From the NCBI RefSeq assembly GCF_040183065.1, contig NC_091131.1, positions 8,171,001 through 8,235,000 on the forward strand: DNA of 64,000 nucleotides, read 5' to 3'. The notes beneath the pieces were generated by a model, which ran no database searches, had not been told where the DNA came from, and was given only the letters and a program-made list of their open reading frames with translations. Shown here piece by piece: positions 53,617 to 63,787 of the stretch; the stretch's first letter is position 1, and each line of letters starts with the position of its first letter. This stretch comes from Periplaneta americana (Eukaryota > Arthropoda > Insecta > Blattodea > Blattidae). Both the position numbers and the translations under genes were made by a program.

Positions 53617-55146
53617 TTAATAATAAGTTTTTCCGATTTTAGGAAAATTTAATCTTTGCCGATGCCTATCTCTTAGTAGGTAGTTTCGTTCAGTATCTAT
53701 AGTTTTGATTGAATCTACTTTATTTCTGTTAGAGTTTCTATTTGTCATTTTACCTCTTATTAACTGTTCGTCACCTGCTTCTACTTCATCGGTCGGTATC
53801 ACACAGCTCCTCCAAATTGTAGCACTTCCTCTCGCGCACCCCGGACTACCAACGGCATGTGGCATTCTTATTAATTGGTCTTCACTTGCGCTGACTTCGC
53901 CGGTTGATCCACAATCGCTTCTCCTTGATGTATTTTCACTTGCGCGCCTCGGACTACCCTCACTGGTCGTTCTCTCAGTCTGTGCCCCAGCTCCCCAAAC
54001 AGCATCTTCACTGGTTCCAGCTTCTTCTTCCATACAAGGTTTTCCTTCTTCACTCTTCTTTCTTCTAAAGGGATCTGTGAAAACAGTGCTGTCTAGTTTA
54101 TTTAGGTATGCTCTAATATCATTCACTGCCGTAAGCTCATCAATTCTTCTATTTGTTATTTCTGATTCCTTCTGCCCGCTTGATGAGTTACTTTTCTTAT
54201 CAGTCCTCTCTACGCTTCTAGACTTCCTGTTTCGTGATGCACTTCTGTTTACGTGTGGTGTCGATGATGCTCTATTTCCACAAGTCTCTATTTCGTTATT
54301 TCTGTTGTTGCAGCAACTTAATAAATCCTCAGTGAAATGATTATTTAAGGCCTCTACGTTAACTATGTTTCCGTTTATCTTCATTTTATCTTTTACTAAA
54401 GCTGGCCTCAATCCTTTACCTCGAGCTTCTTTTAATATTGGAATTAGTTTCTTTCTTTTCTCTCTAATTTCTTTTGCAAAGTCATTTTCTATGAATATAT
54501 TTGTGCCTTTGAGTTGACGCGTATTGGCAATGATGTGCTCTTTGATAAAGTAACTGTTCAATTTCACAATAATTGGTCTTTTTTTTCCGTTACCGACTCT
54601 ATACGCGTTATTAATCGCACTTATGTCCAAGTTTAGACTGAAATACTTAGTTAATAATTCTAACACTACGAAACCAGTATCAATTTCTTTTTCATGATTG
54701 CGCTCTTCAACACCATAAATTACATTGTTATTAATTCTACTGTCATTTTCCCATTTTTTAACTATCGATTTTAACACCACCTGCTCTTGGATAACCTCCT
54801 TTAACTTCTTTTCCACTTCAGTGTATCTGTTTACTAATGTATCTATATCACTTGCTACTTTGTTTAGTAGAAAACTTGCCTTTAGTCTGTCTTCTCCCGT
54901 TTCTTTCATATAGTTTATCCATTCTCTTTGAAACACTTCATCACTGTAGACTCTTCCTTCTGTATCTCCAGGACCAGGGTTTAACTCCACATTTTCAATA
55001 ATCAGTAGAACTGATAAAACAGCTGCGGCCACAAATATGTTGATGCTATCAGACACTATTGCATTTTCACCTTTTGAACATCTGCAACACTGCCCTGCAT
55101 TGAAGCACCCGATTCGCGCCCTGTAAGAATTTAGGTCGTCGCCCAT
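53617..55146 (-). CDS. LINE ORF1 protein with 2A-like motif, 509 aa
   Basis: An uninterrupted frame. Residues 1-30 hold a Cys cluster (CFNAGQCCRCSKG). Residues 35-50 are hydrophobic (INIFVAAAVLSVLLII), signal-like. Residues 52-59 are NVELNPGP, a 2A-like sequence. Residues 85-135 are predicted by eye to be coiled coil (LVNRYTEVEKKLKEVIQEQ). Residues 138-215 fit the RRM-like core of L1-type ORF1 proteins (RINNNVIYGVEE, AINNAYRVGNGKKRPIIVKL), and 210-262 fit the C-terminal domain (LKGTNIFIENDFAKEIREKR). Residues 290-509 are Ser/Arg/Glu-rich and probably disordered. The role would be RNA binding and chaperoning of LINE RNA. The ATG at 55146 is the first in the frame after stops in the leader. Confidence 0.85.
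   Translation of the reverse strand: MGDDLNSYRARIGCFNAGQCCRCSKGENAIVSDSINIFVAAAVLSVLLIIENVELNPGPGDTEGRVYSDEVFQREWINYMKETGEDRLKASFLLNKVASDIDTLVNRYTEVEKKLKEVIQEQVVLKSIVKKWENDSRINNNVIYGVEERNHEKEIDTGFVVLELLTKYFSLNLDISAINNAYRVGNGKKRPIIVKLNSYFIKEHIIANTRQLKGTNIFIENDFAKEIREKRKKLIPILKEARGKGLRPALVKDKMKINGNIVNVEALNNHFTEDLLSCCNNRNNEIETCGNRASSTPHVNRSASRNRKSRSVERTDKKSNSSSGQKESEITNRRIDELTAVNDIRAYLNKLDSTVFTDPFRRKKSEEGKPCMEEEAGTSEDAVWGAGAQTERTTSEGSPRRASENTSRRSDCGSTGEVSASEDQLIRMPHAVGSPGCARGSATIWRSCVIPTDEVEAGDEQLIRGKMTNRNSNRNKVDSIKTIDTERNYLLRDRHRQRLNFPKIGKTYY
54970..54993 (-). other. 2A-like ribosome-skipping motif in LINE ORF1
   Basis: Codes for Asn-Val-Glu-Leu-Asn-Pro-Gly-Pro, directly after a hydrophobic stretch. 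The general 2A motif is D-x-E-x-N-P-G-P, with a break between Gly and the last Pro. Here the leading Asp is Asn, which in characterised 2A peptides reduces or abolishes activity. 2A-like motifs near the N-terminus are known from APE-type LINEs of several animals. Confidence 0.75.
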
Positions 55147-55565
55147 ACCTTCTTCACACGCTAACCTACTTGTATATGCTGCTTACTACACAACCGTTCT
55201 CTACGACTGCACTTTGTGAACTGATTTATTAAATCTACATACTTAGACTTCAACAAAGTTTGATAACACAATCTCAAGGGAAAAAATGGAACTCTCTGCA
55301 TCATAATCCACAGTTAATTCCCGATTTACCACGAAAATCGTCTGTAGCTGCATTTAGATTGGCAACAGGCCATGATTGTTTGGCCAAACACCTGCATAGA
55401 ATTGGAATATATCAGTCCCCTAACTGCCCATTGTGCAACTCAAACCAAGAAATGGATTCGGAACACCTCAAAATCTGTGCTTTAGTGGCCGACCATGATA
55501 ATGTCTTTGAAAAATATTGGAGTGCAAGAGGGCAAATGACTTCATTGTCAAACGCCTGGCATTAG

Positions 55566-55970
55566 AAAACAAACAACAACATATTTTATGAAACATTTTC
55601 GTGTTTCTATATAGGGTGATTCACGAGGATTTACTGTCCCTTACGGAGCTTATTTCCGAAGACATTCCGAGCAAGAAATGTCATATAAACATTTGTCCTA
55701 ATCTCAATATTTTCAGAGTCACACTAATTTGAAGTTGTTAGTAAATTATCTTTTTTCTTTAGTTTTAATAGTAAAAAAATATTACAGATAGAGAATCAAC
55801 TATTCAGAAGTATCATTTCTTTAATTGGCTAGTGTTCTGAAGCTAAATATGTGTTGTTAATTGCTTTGTGCAGATTTTGTTTTTCAATTTTTAACTAAAA
55901 GTGACATTATTCTTACGCACTTATCACAAAAATTGTTACAAATCATACGACTTTAGGAACTTGATTCTTT
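55566..55970. other. Intergenic, possible MITE terminus
   Basis: TATAGGGTGATTCACGAGGA at about 55611 resembles the terminus of a mariner-type MITE, but no partner end was found. Confidence 0.35.
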
Positions 55971-55983
55971 ACAGTTTAATTAC

Positions 55984-57442
55984 TTACTTACTTACAAATG
56001 GCTTTTAAGGAACCCGAAGGTTCATTGCCGCCCTCACATAAGCCCGCCAGCGGTCCCTATCCTGTGCAAGATTAATCCAGTCTCTATCATCATACCCCAC
56101 CTCCCTCAAATCCATTTTAATATTATCCTCCCATCTACGTCTCGGCCTCCCTAAAGGTCTTTTTCCCTCCGGTCTCTCAACTAACACTCTATATGCATTT
56201 CTGGATTCGCCCATACGTGCTACATGCCCTGCCCATGTCAAACGTCTCGATTTTATGTTCCTAATTATGTCAGGTGAAGAATAAAATGCGTGCAGTTCTG
56301 TGTTGTGTAACTTTTTTCCATTCTCCTGTAACTTCATCCCGCTTAGCCCCAAATATTTTCCTTAGCACCTTATTCTCAAACACCCTGAACCTATGTTCCT
56401 CTCTCAGAGTGAGAGTCCAAGTTTCACAACCATACAGAAGAACCGGTAATATAACTGTTTTATAAATTCTAACTTTCAGATTTTTGGACAGCAGACTGGA
56501 TGATAAGAGCTTCTCAACCGAATAATAACACGCATTTCCCATATTTATTCTGCGTTTAATTTCCTCCCGAGTGTCATTTATATTTGTTACTGTTGCTCCA
56601 AGATATTTGAATTTTTCCACCTCTTCGAAGGATAAATCTCCAATTTTTATATTTCCATTTCGTACAATATTCTGGTCACGAGACATAATCATATACTTTG
56701 TCTTTTCGGGATTTACTTCCAAACAGATCGCTCTACTTGCTTCAAGTAAAATTTCCGTGTTTTCCCTAATCGTTTGTGTATTTTCTCCTAACATATTCAC
56801 GTCATCCGCATAGACAAGAAGCTGATGTAACCCGTTCAATTCCAAACCCTGCCTGTTATCCTGAACTTTCCTAATGGCATATCCTAGAGCGAAGTTAAAA
56901 AGTAAAGGTGATAGTGCATCTCCCTGCTTTAGCCCGCAGTGAATTGGAAAAGCATCAGATAGAAACTGACCTATACGGACTCTGCTGTATGTTTCACTGA
57001 GACACATTTTAATTAATCGAACTAGTTTCTTGGGAATACCAAATTCAATAAGAATATCATATAATACTTCCCTCTTAACCGAGTCATAAGCCTTTTTGAA
57101 ATCTATGAATAACTGATGTACTGTACCCTTATACTCCCATTTTTTCTCCATTATCTGTCGAATACAAAAAATCTGATCAATAGTCGATCTATTACGCCGA
57201 AAACCGCACTGATGATCCCCAATAACTTCATCTACGTACGGAGTTAATCTTCTCAAAAGAATATTGGACAAAATTTTGTACGACGTCAACAAAAGTGATA
57301 TTCCTCGAAAGTTACCACAGTTGGTTTTGTCCCCCTTTTTAAAAATAGGTACAATTATGGACTCCTTCCATTGTTCTGGTACAATTTCCTTTTCCCAAAT
57401 AGCAAGTACAAGTTTATAAATTTCGCTATATAATGCACTCCC
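55984..57442 (-). pseudogene. LINE C copy 7, longest RT copy, one frameshift
   Basis: A perfect 13-bp duplication ACAGTTTAATTAC (55971-55983 and 57443-57455) frames it. Minus-strand coding starts upstream of 57292 ([20 protein letters not shown]). It runs [72 protein letters not shown] (catalytic YADD) and [20 protein letters not shown]. An A-run slippage at about 56308-56315 splits 57292-56270 from 56352-56005, which carries HVARMGESRNAYRVLVERPE to AAMNLRVP. The tail is (TTAC)n on the plus strand. RTE-type affiliation is inferred from RT motifs and the microsatellite tail. The endonuclease is missing. Confidence 0.95.
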
Positions 57443-57455
57443 ACAGTTTAATTAC

Positions 57456-57829
57456 GCATCCTAATGTACAGTCTTGAAGAAACCGCCTTTCAGTAAAAAG
57501 AGATAGCACTCTGCTAACAATAAATGTTGAAGGGCCTACTAGTAAAGAATTTCAATGTTTAGAGTGCCCATAAAATAACGTATTTTAATGTGATATAAAT
57601 CCAGCAGTAATTGATTCTAAACATACGTACGTGTAATGATTTACTTACATGAGTATATATAGAGCATAGATGTTTATTGTAAGTCGTACGAGGTAACCCC
57701 TGGCGTAAGCAACCCGCAGCGCATATTCTTTACGGTCGTGTTTCCTATTTTAGATGGAAAATTATTGACCTTAGCAGAGCATGCTTGGCGTGCATTGTTT
57801 CTGGTTCTATAGGCGTTTGGACACCCATG
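57456..57829. other. Intergenic, nothing recognised
   Basis: No feature seen. ATCTAGAG at 57830-57837 is the left duplication of the hAT-like element. Confidence 0.5.
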
Positions 57830-57837
57830 ATCTAGAG

Positions 57838-59806
57838 CAGGCATGTCAATTCGTGCCCACTGGAGCAAGCGTGCGCTTTAGAGCTCAGGAGAGCCTGAGT
57901 GCTTTACAGCGGAAAGGAAAGAGACAGACGAAAGAGGTGGTATATGCCGCTTGGTCGAGCTATATTCAGGGATGGCCAGCACTGATTCAATAGATAAAGG
58001 GAAGAGAACTTATTAAAACTGTATCCATGTTAATTTTTAGATTTGTCTGAGAAGTATAAGTGCATTATAAGAATGTAAGTTTCAATTTTAATGCTCATTT
58101 TTCATGTTTCATTTTTTTATTGAAAATAAATATTTTCGCAACTTCTTTTATAGAAAAATGAAATTTGCAGATATTTATTTAGTACCCTTACAGAATGTTT
58201 TCGTAAATCTAATATACGTAAATACGTATTACTGAAGATATTGTATTGAAATTTTTGAAAATATTCGCATGGAAATTGTTTGTAAGGAAATGAATTGACA
58301 AAGCAACTACTGTTACATCATAAGCAAAAGATACGTGCCCATGTGTTGTAAAAATGTCAGCTCTATAGCTTCAGAACATTTCGAGAATAGTAATATACGT
58401 TACAAGAGCGGTATGTTGACGTTTTCATGGTCGAGGAAAAGATTGAAAAAGCGAAACGTAGTTGAGCTTTTTTAATTTCCGAGAACATGAAAACAAACAT
58501 ACCGCTCGTGTATCGTACATTACTTTGTGCGAAGATCGTTTATTACATACCTGAAAGACGAATTTCTAATTAGTTGCAATGAAATCTCCATCTTGGTTTC
58601 TGTTTAATGACGGCAAATTCGGAAAACCAAAATATCTTTCTTCAACATTGTTGCTATAAAATGTTTTCTGTTTACTATACTCCAGCAGGCCGTGATATAC
58701 GTCTGACTTTCCCCCCCCCCCCCCAGTCTATAAATGCGAACTTAAAACAAACGGTAAAGTTATGTAATGATTTATTTTTCATTTTAATATTTTAACAATA
58801 TTATTTATATAACATATTGCAATAATAACATCCGCATCTGGAATTTTGTTGATTTTTTTCACGGCTTCCTTAATGTTACTTGTATCAGGAATGCAATAAG
58901 TTTAGTGGAGTAGTAGACTTTACTTAATTTTTGCAAATATTTAAAAACAATAATTAACATTGCAATTTAGGTGAAATTGCAGCGTAAGTTTCCAATTTAT
59001 AATTATTACTATGTTAAACGTCTCTAAAATAATATGTTAAAAGCCCAAAGCAGTAAAATGAATGTCGCGCTTAAGCGGTAAGAAGAGGGAAATTGTTACG
59101 TGTGTTACGTTGGGAATACTGAATGTGGTATTTCACACTTACCGCGTATTGGTTCTGTGCGGAAAACAAGCAAATACGCACGATCTCGCACAAAATAATT
59201 TAATATTCTGATGTTAGGAACTTGCACACCAATATCACCTTAAAAGCATAATGCGATGAGAGTTTTTTGTTATGGAATATCAGTTACACTTAAAACATAT
59301 ACAGCACCTAGGTAACTTTGCTTTGTACTGTAATATTGTTTTGATTAGTTTATTGATTACTTTTGTAAGGCTAAAGATACCATCAATATAAATTCCAACT
59401 TATCATGTCATACTCAATCACTTTTTTTGGGATATCACTTTCTTTACGATTGATGTGTTTCATCCATTTAGTAAAGTATAGTTGTACTACTATGGAATTT
59501 AAGTGAATATTCCTTCTTAACTCTCTATTATGTTATTAAAATTTAAAACACAAGTGCAATATTAAGAAATCAGTGTTAGTACTTTTGTTTTACAGACAAT
59601 ATAATGTAGATGATATTAAACAGAAAGAAGCCATATAAAAATAACGACATAAAATTTCACGTTCCGTTTGAAGTTTATGCACCACTGTTTTCTTAATCCA
59701 ACAGGCTGCTTATTCATACATACAACCCTTCCTATTTCCATACTTAGCGCTTGATGCCCGCGCACGACGTCAAGGTCAGAAAAATGCGCTTGTTTTGACA
59801 TCACTG
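57838..59806. mobile_element. hAT-like element, 1969 bp, containing DR-810 copy 3
   Basis: The left end CAGGCATGTCAATTCGTGC and the reversed right end CAGTGATGTCAAAACAAGC share CAG--ATGTCAA. A perfect 8-bp duplication ATCTAGAG lies at 57830-57837 and 59807-59814. hAT elements make 8-bp duplications and commonly start CAG. No transposase frame is recognised. The small frames at 57781-57993 (plus) and 59616-59849 (minus) each cross one end of the element. The dispersed repeat at 58387-59195 lies wholly inside. Confidence 0.82.
58387..59195. mobile_element. Dispersed repeat 'DR-810', copy 3
   Basis: 809 bp, colinear with copy 2 at 35619-36431 over its whole length, including a poly-C run (about 58709-58722). 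It differs by scattered substitutions. It has the same start ATAGTAATATACGTTAC and end CGATCTCGCACAAAA. Confidence 0.9.
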
Positions 59807-59814
59807 ATCTAGAG

Positions 59815-60685
59815 TGTGGTAAGATGAATTTAAAGTAATAAAACTCCAAGAAACAAATTACGTAACTTTTTGTTTCTGCATACTTGATTAATTTTATCTT
59901 TCTGTAGAACTACTTATAATATTGCACAAGACTTTCGCAATTTGCACAAATATAATTTTCCATTTGTGCATTTTTGCGACAATCATTTATTTTCCAGCTT
60001 GAATCCTGCTCATAGGTACCACAGTAAAACGAATCTGCGAGAAGCATAATTCACTGCAGTTTCCTTTTCGGAGACACAAAAACAAGCAGCAGGACCGCAC
60101 AGATCTGCTCCGCGTATTACGCTGTAGAAAACCGAACCGTTCCGTTTATTTAGATGTGCATTACTTAGACACCGGAAGTGACGTCGTCCAGGATGTTTTT
60201 AGTGGCCGCGATTTCCCGGAAGGTTTGTGCGAACGCAGAAGAACGCCAGGCCTCTCCTCCGACTCCACCCTTCCTGTTTCGAGATCAAGACTGAATGTAA
60301 CCCTTCTTTCCGGCCACACTATTCTGCCCGGGTGACGGTTTAGGTGGCCACTTCCACTCTGCAACACGCTGACGTCAAAGAGGAGACAAGTTTTTATGGC
60401 TGTGATTTTTTTGTTACAATAATTTTACTTTCCTGTACGAGAGAAAGTTTCGGTTAGTATGTGATCAACTGCTTTAATAACTTCGTCACACACGTCATAT
60501 AAGTGTTTGTGCGAGATGGTTGTGAATGCGTTCAAATCTATTTTTCTGGCGCTAGAGCCCCTTGTGGTCTTGGCCCCGGGACCCCACCCCTCTACGATGC
60601 ACCTCCGAACCATCCCTACTCCAAACCTTGGCTAATGCGTCCATTTGTCTTTACGAGGGCTGAACCCGGGACGGATCCGTACACT
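59815..60685. other. Intergenic with GC-rich patch
   Basis: 60100-60680 is GC-richer, with overlapping small frames on both strands (60161-60367, 60425-60613, 60503-60688), none recognised. TGAACCCGGGAC at about 60661 is only weakly B-box-like. Confidence 0.4.
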
Positions 60686-60875
60686 TAAGGCTCATTCACA
60701 ATGAAAATTAAACATAACCTAAGCGTTGACTTAACGTTGCGGTAAAATCAAGAAGTCATACCATCATTCATGATAGGAACGTAAACATAACAGCAAACAT
60801 ACTTGGTAACCATGGAAACATAACAACGACGCCATTTCCTCATATTCTGTCGTATACTTCAGCACTCTACAATTG
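60686..60875. repeat. MITE-like repeat 'CATTCACAATG', copy 2
   Basis: Aligns with 23966-24170 from AAGGCTCATTCACAATGAAA to CGTATACTTCAGCACTCTAC, with a short deletion near 60735. A third, partial copy starts at about 60904 (AAAGGCCCATTCACAATGAA) and grades into degenerate CATAAACATTACCG repeats to about 61060. Confidence 0.82.
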
Positions 60876-61189
60876 TGTACTGTTTGCAAATCACGTAAGC
60901 ATAAAGGCCCATTCACAATGAAAATTAAACATAACCGTAACATAAACACAGAAGTTTGCGCCCAGGCTACCAAATGGGATCATTCACAATGATTCACATA
61001 AGCATTGACATAAACATTACCGTAAGACGTTAACATGAAAGTTTGCAAACTCCAAACTTTCATGCTCTACTTAAACATGATGCTTGCCGTTTGCAGGGGA
61101 CTTGCTCCGCGTGTTATATCTAAGTAGGTGAATAGTGACTTTCTCCTATATCGACGCAGTAGTGTATGAGGGAACTGGAACATGACTTA
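60876..61189. other. Partial repeat copies, then unassigned
   Basis: 60904-61060 holds the partial third copy and ATTCACAATGATTCACATAA motifs; AACATGAAAGTTTGCAAAC / CAAACTTTCATG forms a small hairpin at about 61032-61066. Nothing else. Confidence 0.5.
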
Positions 61190-62679
61190 AGAACAGATTT
61201 ATGGGGAGACTAATATCTCATTTTCAGACGAATTTATGAGATAACTGATATATGATTTTAAGGCAGATTTATGAGGGAACTGTTGTCTGATTTTGATTCA
61301 TATTTATGAGGGAACTGAGATCTGATTTTAAGACAGATTTATGAGAGAACTAAGATCTTATTTTAAGACAGATTTTTGAGGGAACTGAGATATGATTTTA
61401 AGGCATATTTATGAGAGAACTGAGATCTGATTTAAAGAAAGATTTATGAGGGAACTAAGATATGATTTTGAGACGGTTTATGAGGGAACTAAGACTAATT
61501 TTAAGGCATATTTACGAGGGAACTGAGACCTGAGTTTAAGCCATATTTATGAGGAAACTGAGATCTGATTTAAAGACAGATTTATAAGGGAACTAAGATC
61601 TGATTTTGAGACAGATTTAGGAGGAAACTAAGATCTGATTTTAAGGCATATTTATGAGGCAACTGAGATCTGATTTAAAGATAGATTTATGAGGGAACTA
61701 AGATGTGATTTTGATATAGATTTATGAGGGAACTAAGATCTGATTTAAAGACAGATTTATGAAGGAACTGAGATCTGATTTAAAGACAGGTTTATGACGG
61801 AACTGGGATCTGATTTAAAGACAGATTTATGAGTGAATTAAGATCTGATTGAAAGACAGATTTATGAGGGAATTAAGATGTGATTCTGAGACGGATTTAT
61901 GAGGCAACTAAGATATGATTTAAAGACAGATTTATGAGGGAACTGAGATCTGATTTTAAGACAGATTTATGAGAGAACTAAGATCTTATTTTAAGACAGA
62001 TTTTTGAGGGAACTGAGATATGATTTTAAGGCATATTTATGAGAGAACTGAGATCTGATTTAAAGAAAGATTTATGAGGGAACTAAGATATGATTTTGAG
62101 ACGGTTTATGAGGGAACTAAGACTGATTTTAAGGCATATTTACGAAGGAACTGAGACCTGAGTTTAAGCCATATTTATGAGGAAACTGAGATCTGATTTA
62201 AAGACAGATTTATAAGGGAACTAAGATCTGATTTTGAGACAGATTTAGGAGGAAACTAAGATCTGATTTTAAGGCATATCTATGAGGCAACTGAGATCTG
62301 ATTTAAAGATAGATTTATGAGGGAACTAAGATGTGATTTTGATATAGATTTATGAGGGAACTAAGATCTGATTTAAGGACAGATTTATGAAGGAACTGAG
62401 ATCTGATTTAAAGACAGGTTTATGACGGAACTGGGATCTGATTTAAAGACAGATTTATGAGGGAATTAAGATCTGATTGAAAGACAGATTTATGAGGGAA
62501 TTAAGATGTGATTCTGAGACGGATTTATGAGGCAACTAAGATATGATTTAAAGACAGATTTATGAGGGAACTGAGATCTGATTTAAGACAGATTTAGGAG
62601 TGAATTGAGATCTAATTTAAAGGCAGATTTATGAGGGAACTAAGATGTGATTTTGAGACGGATTTATGAGGGAACTAAG

Positions 62680-62714
<35 letters not shown>

Positions 62715-62980
62715 AATAATGTTTTATTTTCGCTGGCAGAGTTAAGGCCATAAGGCCTTCTCTTCCACTCAACCAGCCCTAATCTGATTTAAAGACAGAT
62801 TTACGAGGGAACTGAGATCTGATTTTGAGAAAGACTTATGAGGAACAGAATTTTAAGACATATTTATGAGGGATCTAAGAGATGATTTTGAGATGAATAA
62901 ATGATTATGGAAGTATGATCTGATTTCAAGAAAACATTATGAGGGAACTAAGCCCAGATTTTAAGGTGATTTATTAAGAA
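61190..62980. repeat. 35-bp satellite with a 628-bp higher-order repeat
   Basis: The unit is GATCTGATTTAAAGACAG followed by ATTTATGAGGGAACTGA (35 bp), about 50 copies. A block of 18 units repeats: AGACGGTTTATGAGGGAACT occurs at 61471 and 62099, 628 bp apart, and the surrounding unit variants follow in the same order (about 61310-61937 and 61938-62565). A third block begins but diverges. A LINE D tail (62681-62779) interrupts the array. Confidence 0.95.
62681..62779 (-). mobile_element. LINE D 3'-terminal fragment inside the satellite
   Basis: Plus-strand (AAT)n followed by TTTTCGCTGGCAGAGTTAAG and GGCCTTCTCTTCCACTCAAC is the complement of the LINE D 3' end at 47556-47620. Only about 70 bp of LINE plus its tail were inserted, an extreme 5' truncation. 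Confidence 0.9.
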
Positions 62981-63787
62981 GTACGATAATTATATATAAA
63001 ATACTGTATTTCTAATTATGTTAAATAACTTGGAGAACTACAAATAAATAGCATTGTATTAGATTTCGCACAGTACGATTCTAAAAGAAATGCCAAATGC
63101 TAAAATACGATCTGGACAGTTTGTTAACCTAGAAACCGTAGTGGTTCGTAACGAGAGGTATGTTGGCAAAGTCTGTACCATGTTCTCACAATTGTCGCAA
63201 GGATATAAGAAAGGGTTACCCACTGCCTTAAGGCAGTTATTTGCTTCATTTCCTCCGAACTTAACTTGATCTGCCGAACGAACTGGTCCACGGAGGAGCG
63301 GTAGAGAGGGAGAGGAAGGAGAAATGGAGGGCAATTCATTCAGATAGTTCTGTGCGTGGAGGGGGTACAAGGAAGGGGGAGGAAGTTGAGAGCATGAATT
63401 GCACCTGGGGGAGAGGCTGTGGGCGCGAGATGAAGGGTGTTTTGAAGGGTAGTGCTCTGACAACACCTGGGGTATCATGAGACCGGATGAGATATGAGAT
63501 ATCCGACAGCTGGACACGACAACGGCCGCTATGCTGTCCTGCATTAATATCCGAGCAGTTGCCAGTTGAAGCCCTCGGACGTGCTGCAGAATTCCCTCAA
63601 CGAATTATTAATATAGTTCGACAGGAAACCTCCGCATGTGCGACGCCTTCTTCCTCTTCAATCGAAAACCAACAATACTTGGAAAGGACACGTCGAGTCG
63701 CTCGACGGTTACAACAGGATGTGGCTGGGCACAGTAACGGACTGCACATCACAAGAACCCGGTTTCAAGACCAGACGGAGCCGGGTT
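62981..63787. other. Unassigned region with a 161-codon minus frame
   Basis: The minus frame 63544-63059 begins MQDSIAAVVVSSCRISHISS and is Ser/Pro-rich in the middle (SPSSPSLPLLRGPVRSADQ). It has no recognised domain, and the overlapping 71-codon frame in another phase is weaker. It may be a repeat-derived or chance frame, and no function is proposed. The rest is ordinary sequence. Confidence 0.35.

Larger units (their letters stand above)
53612..55222 (-). mobile_element. ORF1-only LINE insertion with long imperfect duplication
   Basis: Flanked by 53588-53611 and 55223-55245, which match at about 18-19 of 24 positions (GATTTATTA...TCT...CTTA) and both encode the same FI-x-S-x-YL segment of the host LINE. 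Orientation is minus: about 76 bp of leader, then a complete 509-codon ORF1, then only 5 bp after the stop codon before the duplication. No ORF2, 3' UTR or poly-A is present. LINE copies normally lose their 5' end, so retaining the 5' side while losing everything after ORF1 is unusual. Confidence 0.75.
53480..55565 (+). pseudogene. LINE G: RNase H and C-terminal region, split by an ORF1 insert
   Basis: The left part (53480-53611) reads SHCGILGNENADALAKKGST and ESTYYSVKRFITSSYL, the end of an RNase H domain. The right part (55223-55565) resumes FIKSTYLDFNK and, after a one-base shift, LITQSQGKKWNSLHHNPQLI, ATGHDCLAKHLHRIGIYQS and CPLCNSNQEMDSEHLKIC (zinc cluster C-x2-C...H-x4-C), ending at the stop at 55563. 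Between them lies an insertion flanked by an imperfect ~24-bp duplication. RT and endonuclease domains are absent. Confidence 0.88.

Noticed and set aside
53705..54340. 211-codon plus-strand frame
   Set aside because: Antisense shadow of the LINE ORF1 protein, Ser/Leu-rich because it is opposite a Glu/Arg/Ser-rich segment.
53617..55146. Endogenous viral gene because of the NPGP 2A motif
   Set aside because: The rest of the protein matches LINE ORF1 architecture (coiled coil plus RRM-like core), and 2A-like motifs are known in LINEs. There are no viral capsid, helicase or polymerase motifs.
63059..63544. 161-codon secreted or Ser/Pro-rich protein
   Set aside because: No signal peptide, domain or splice context that I can defend; left as unassigned.
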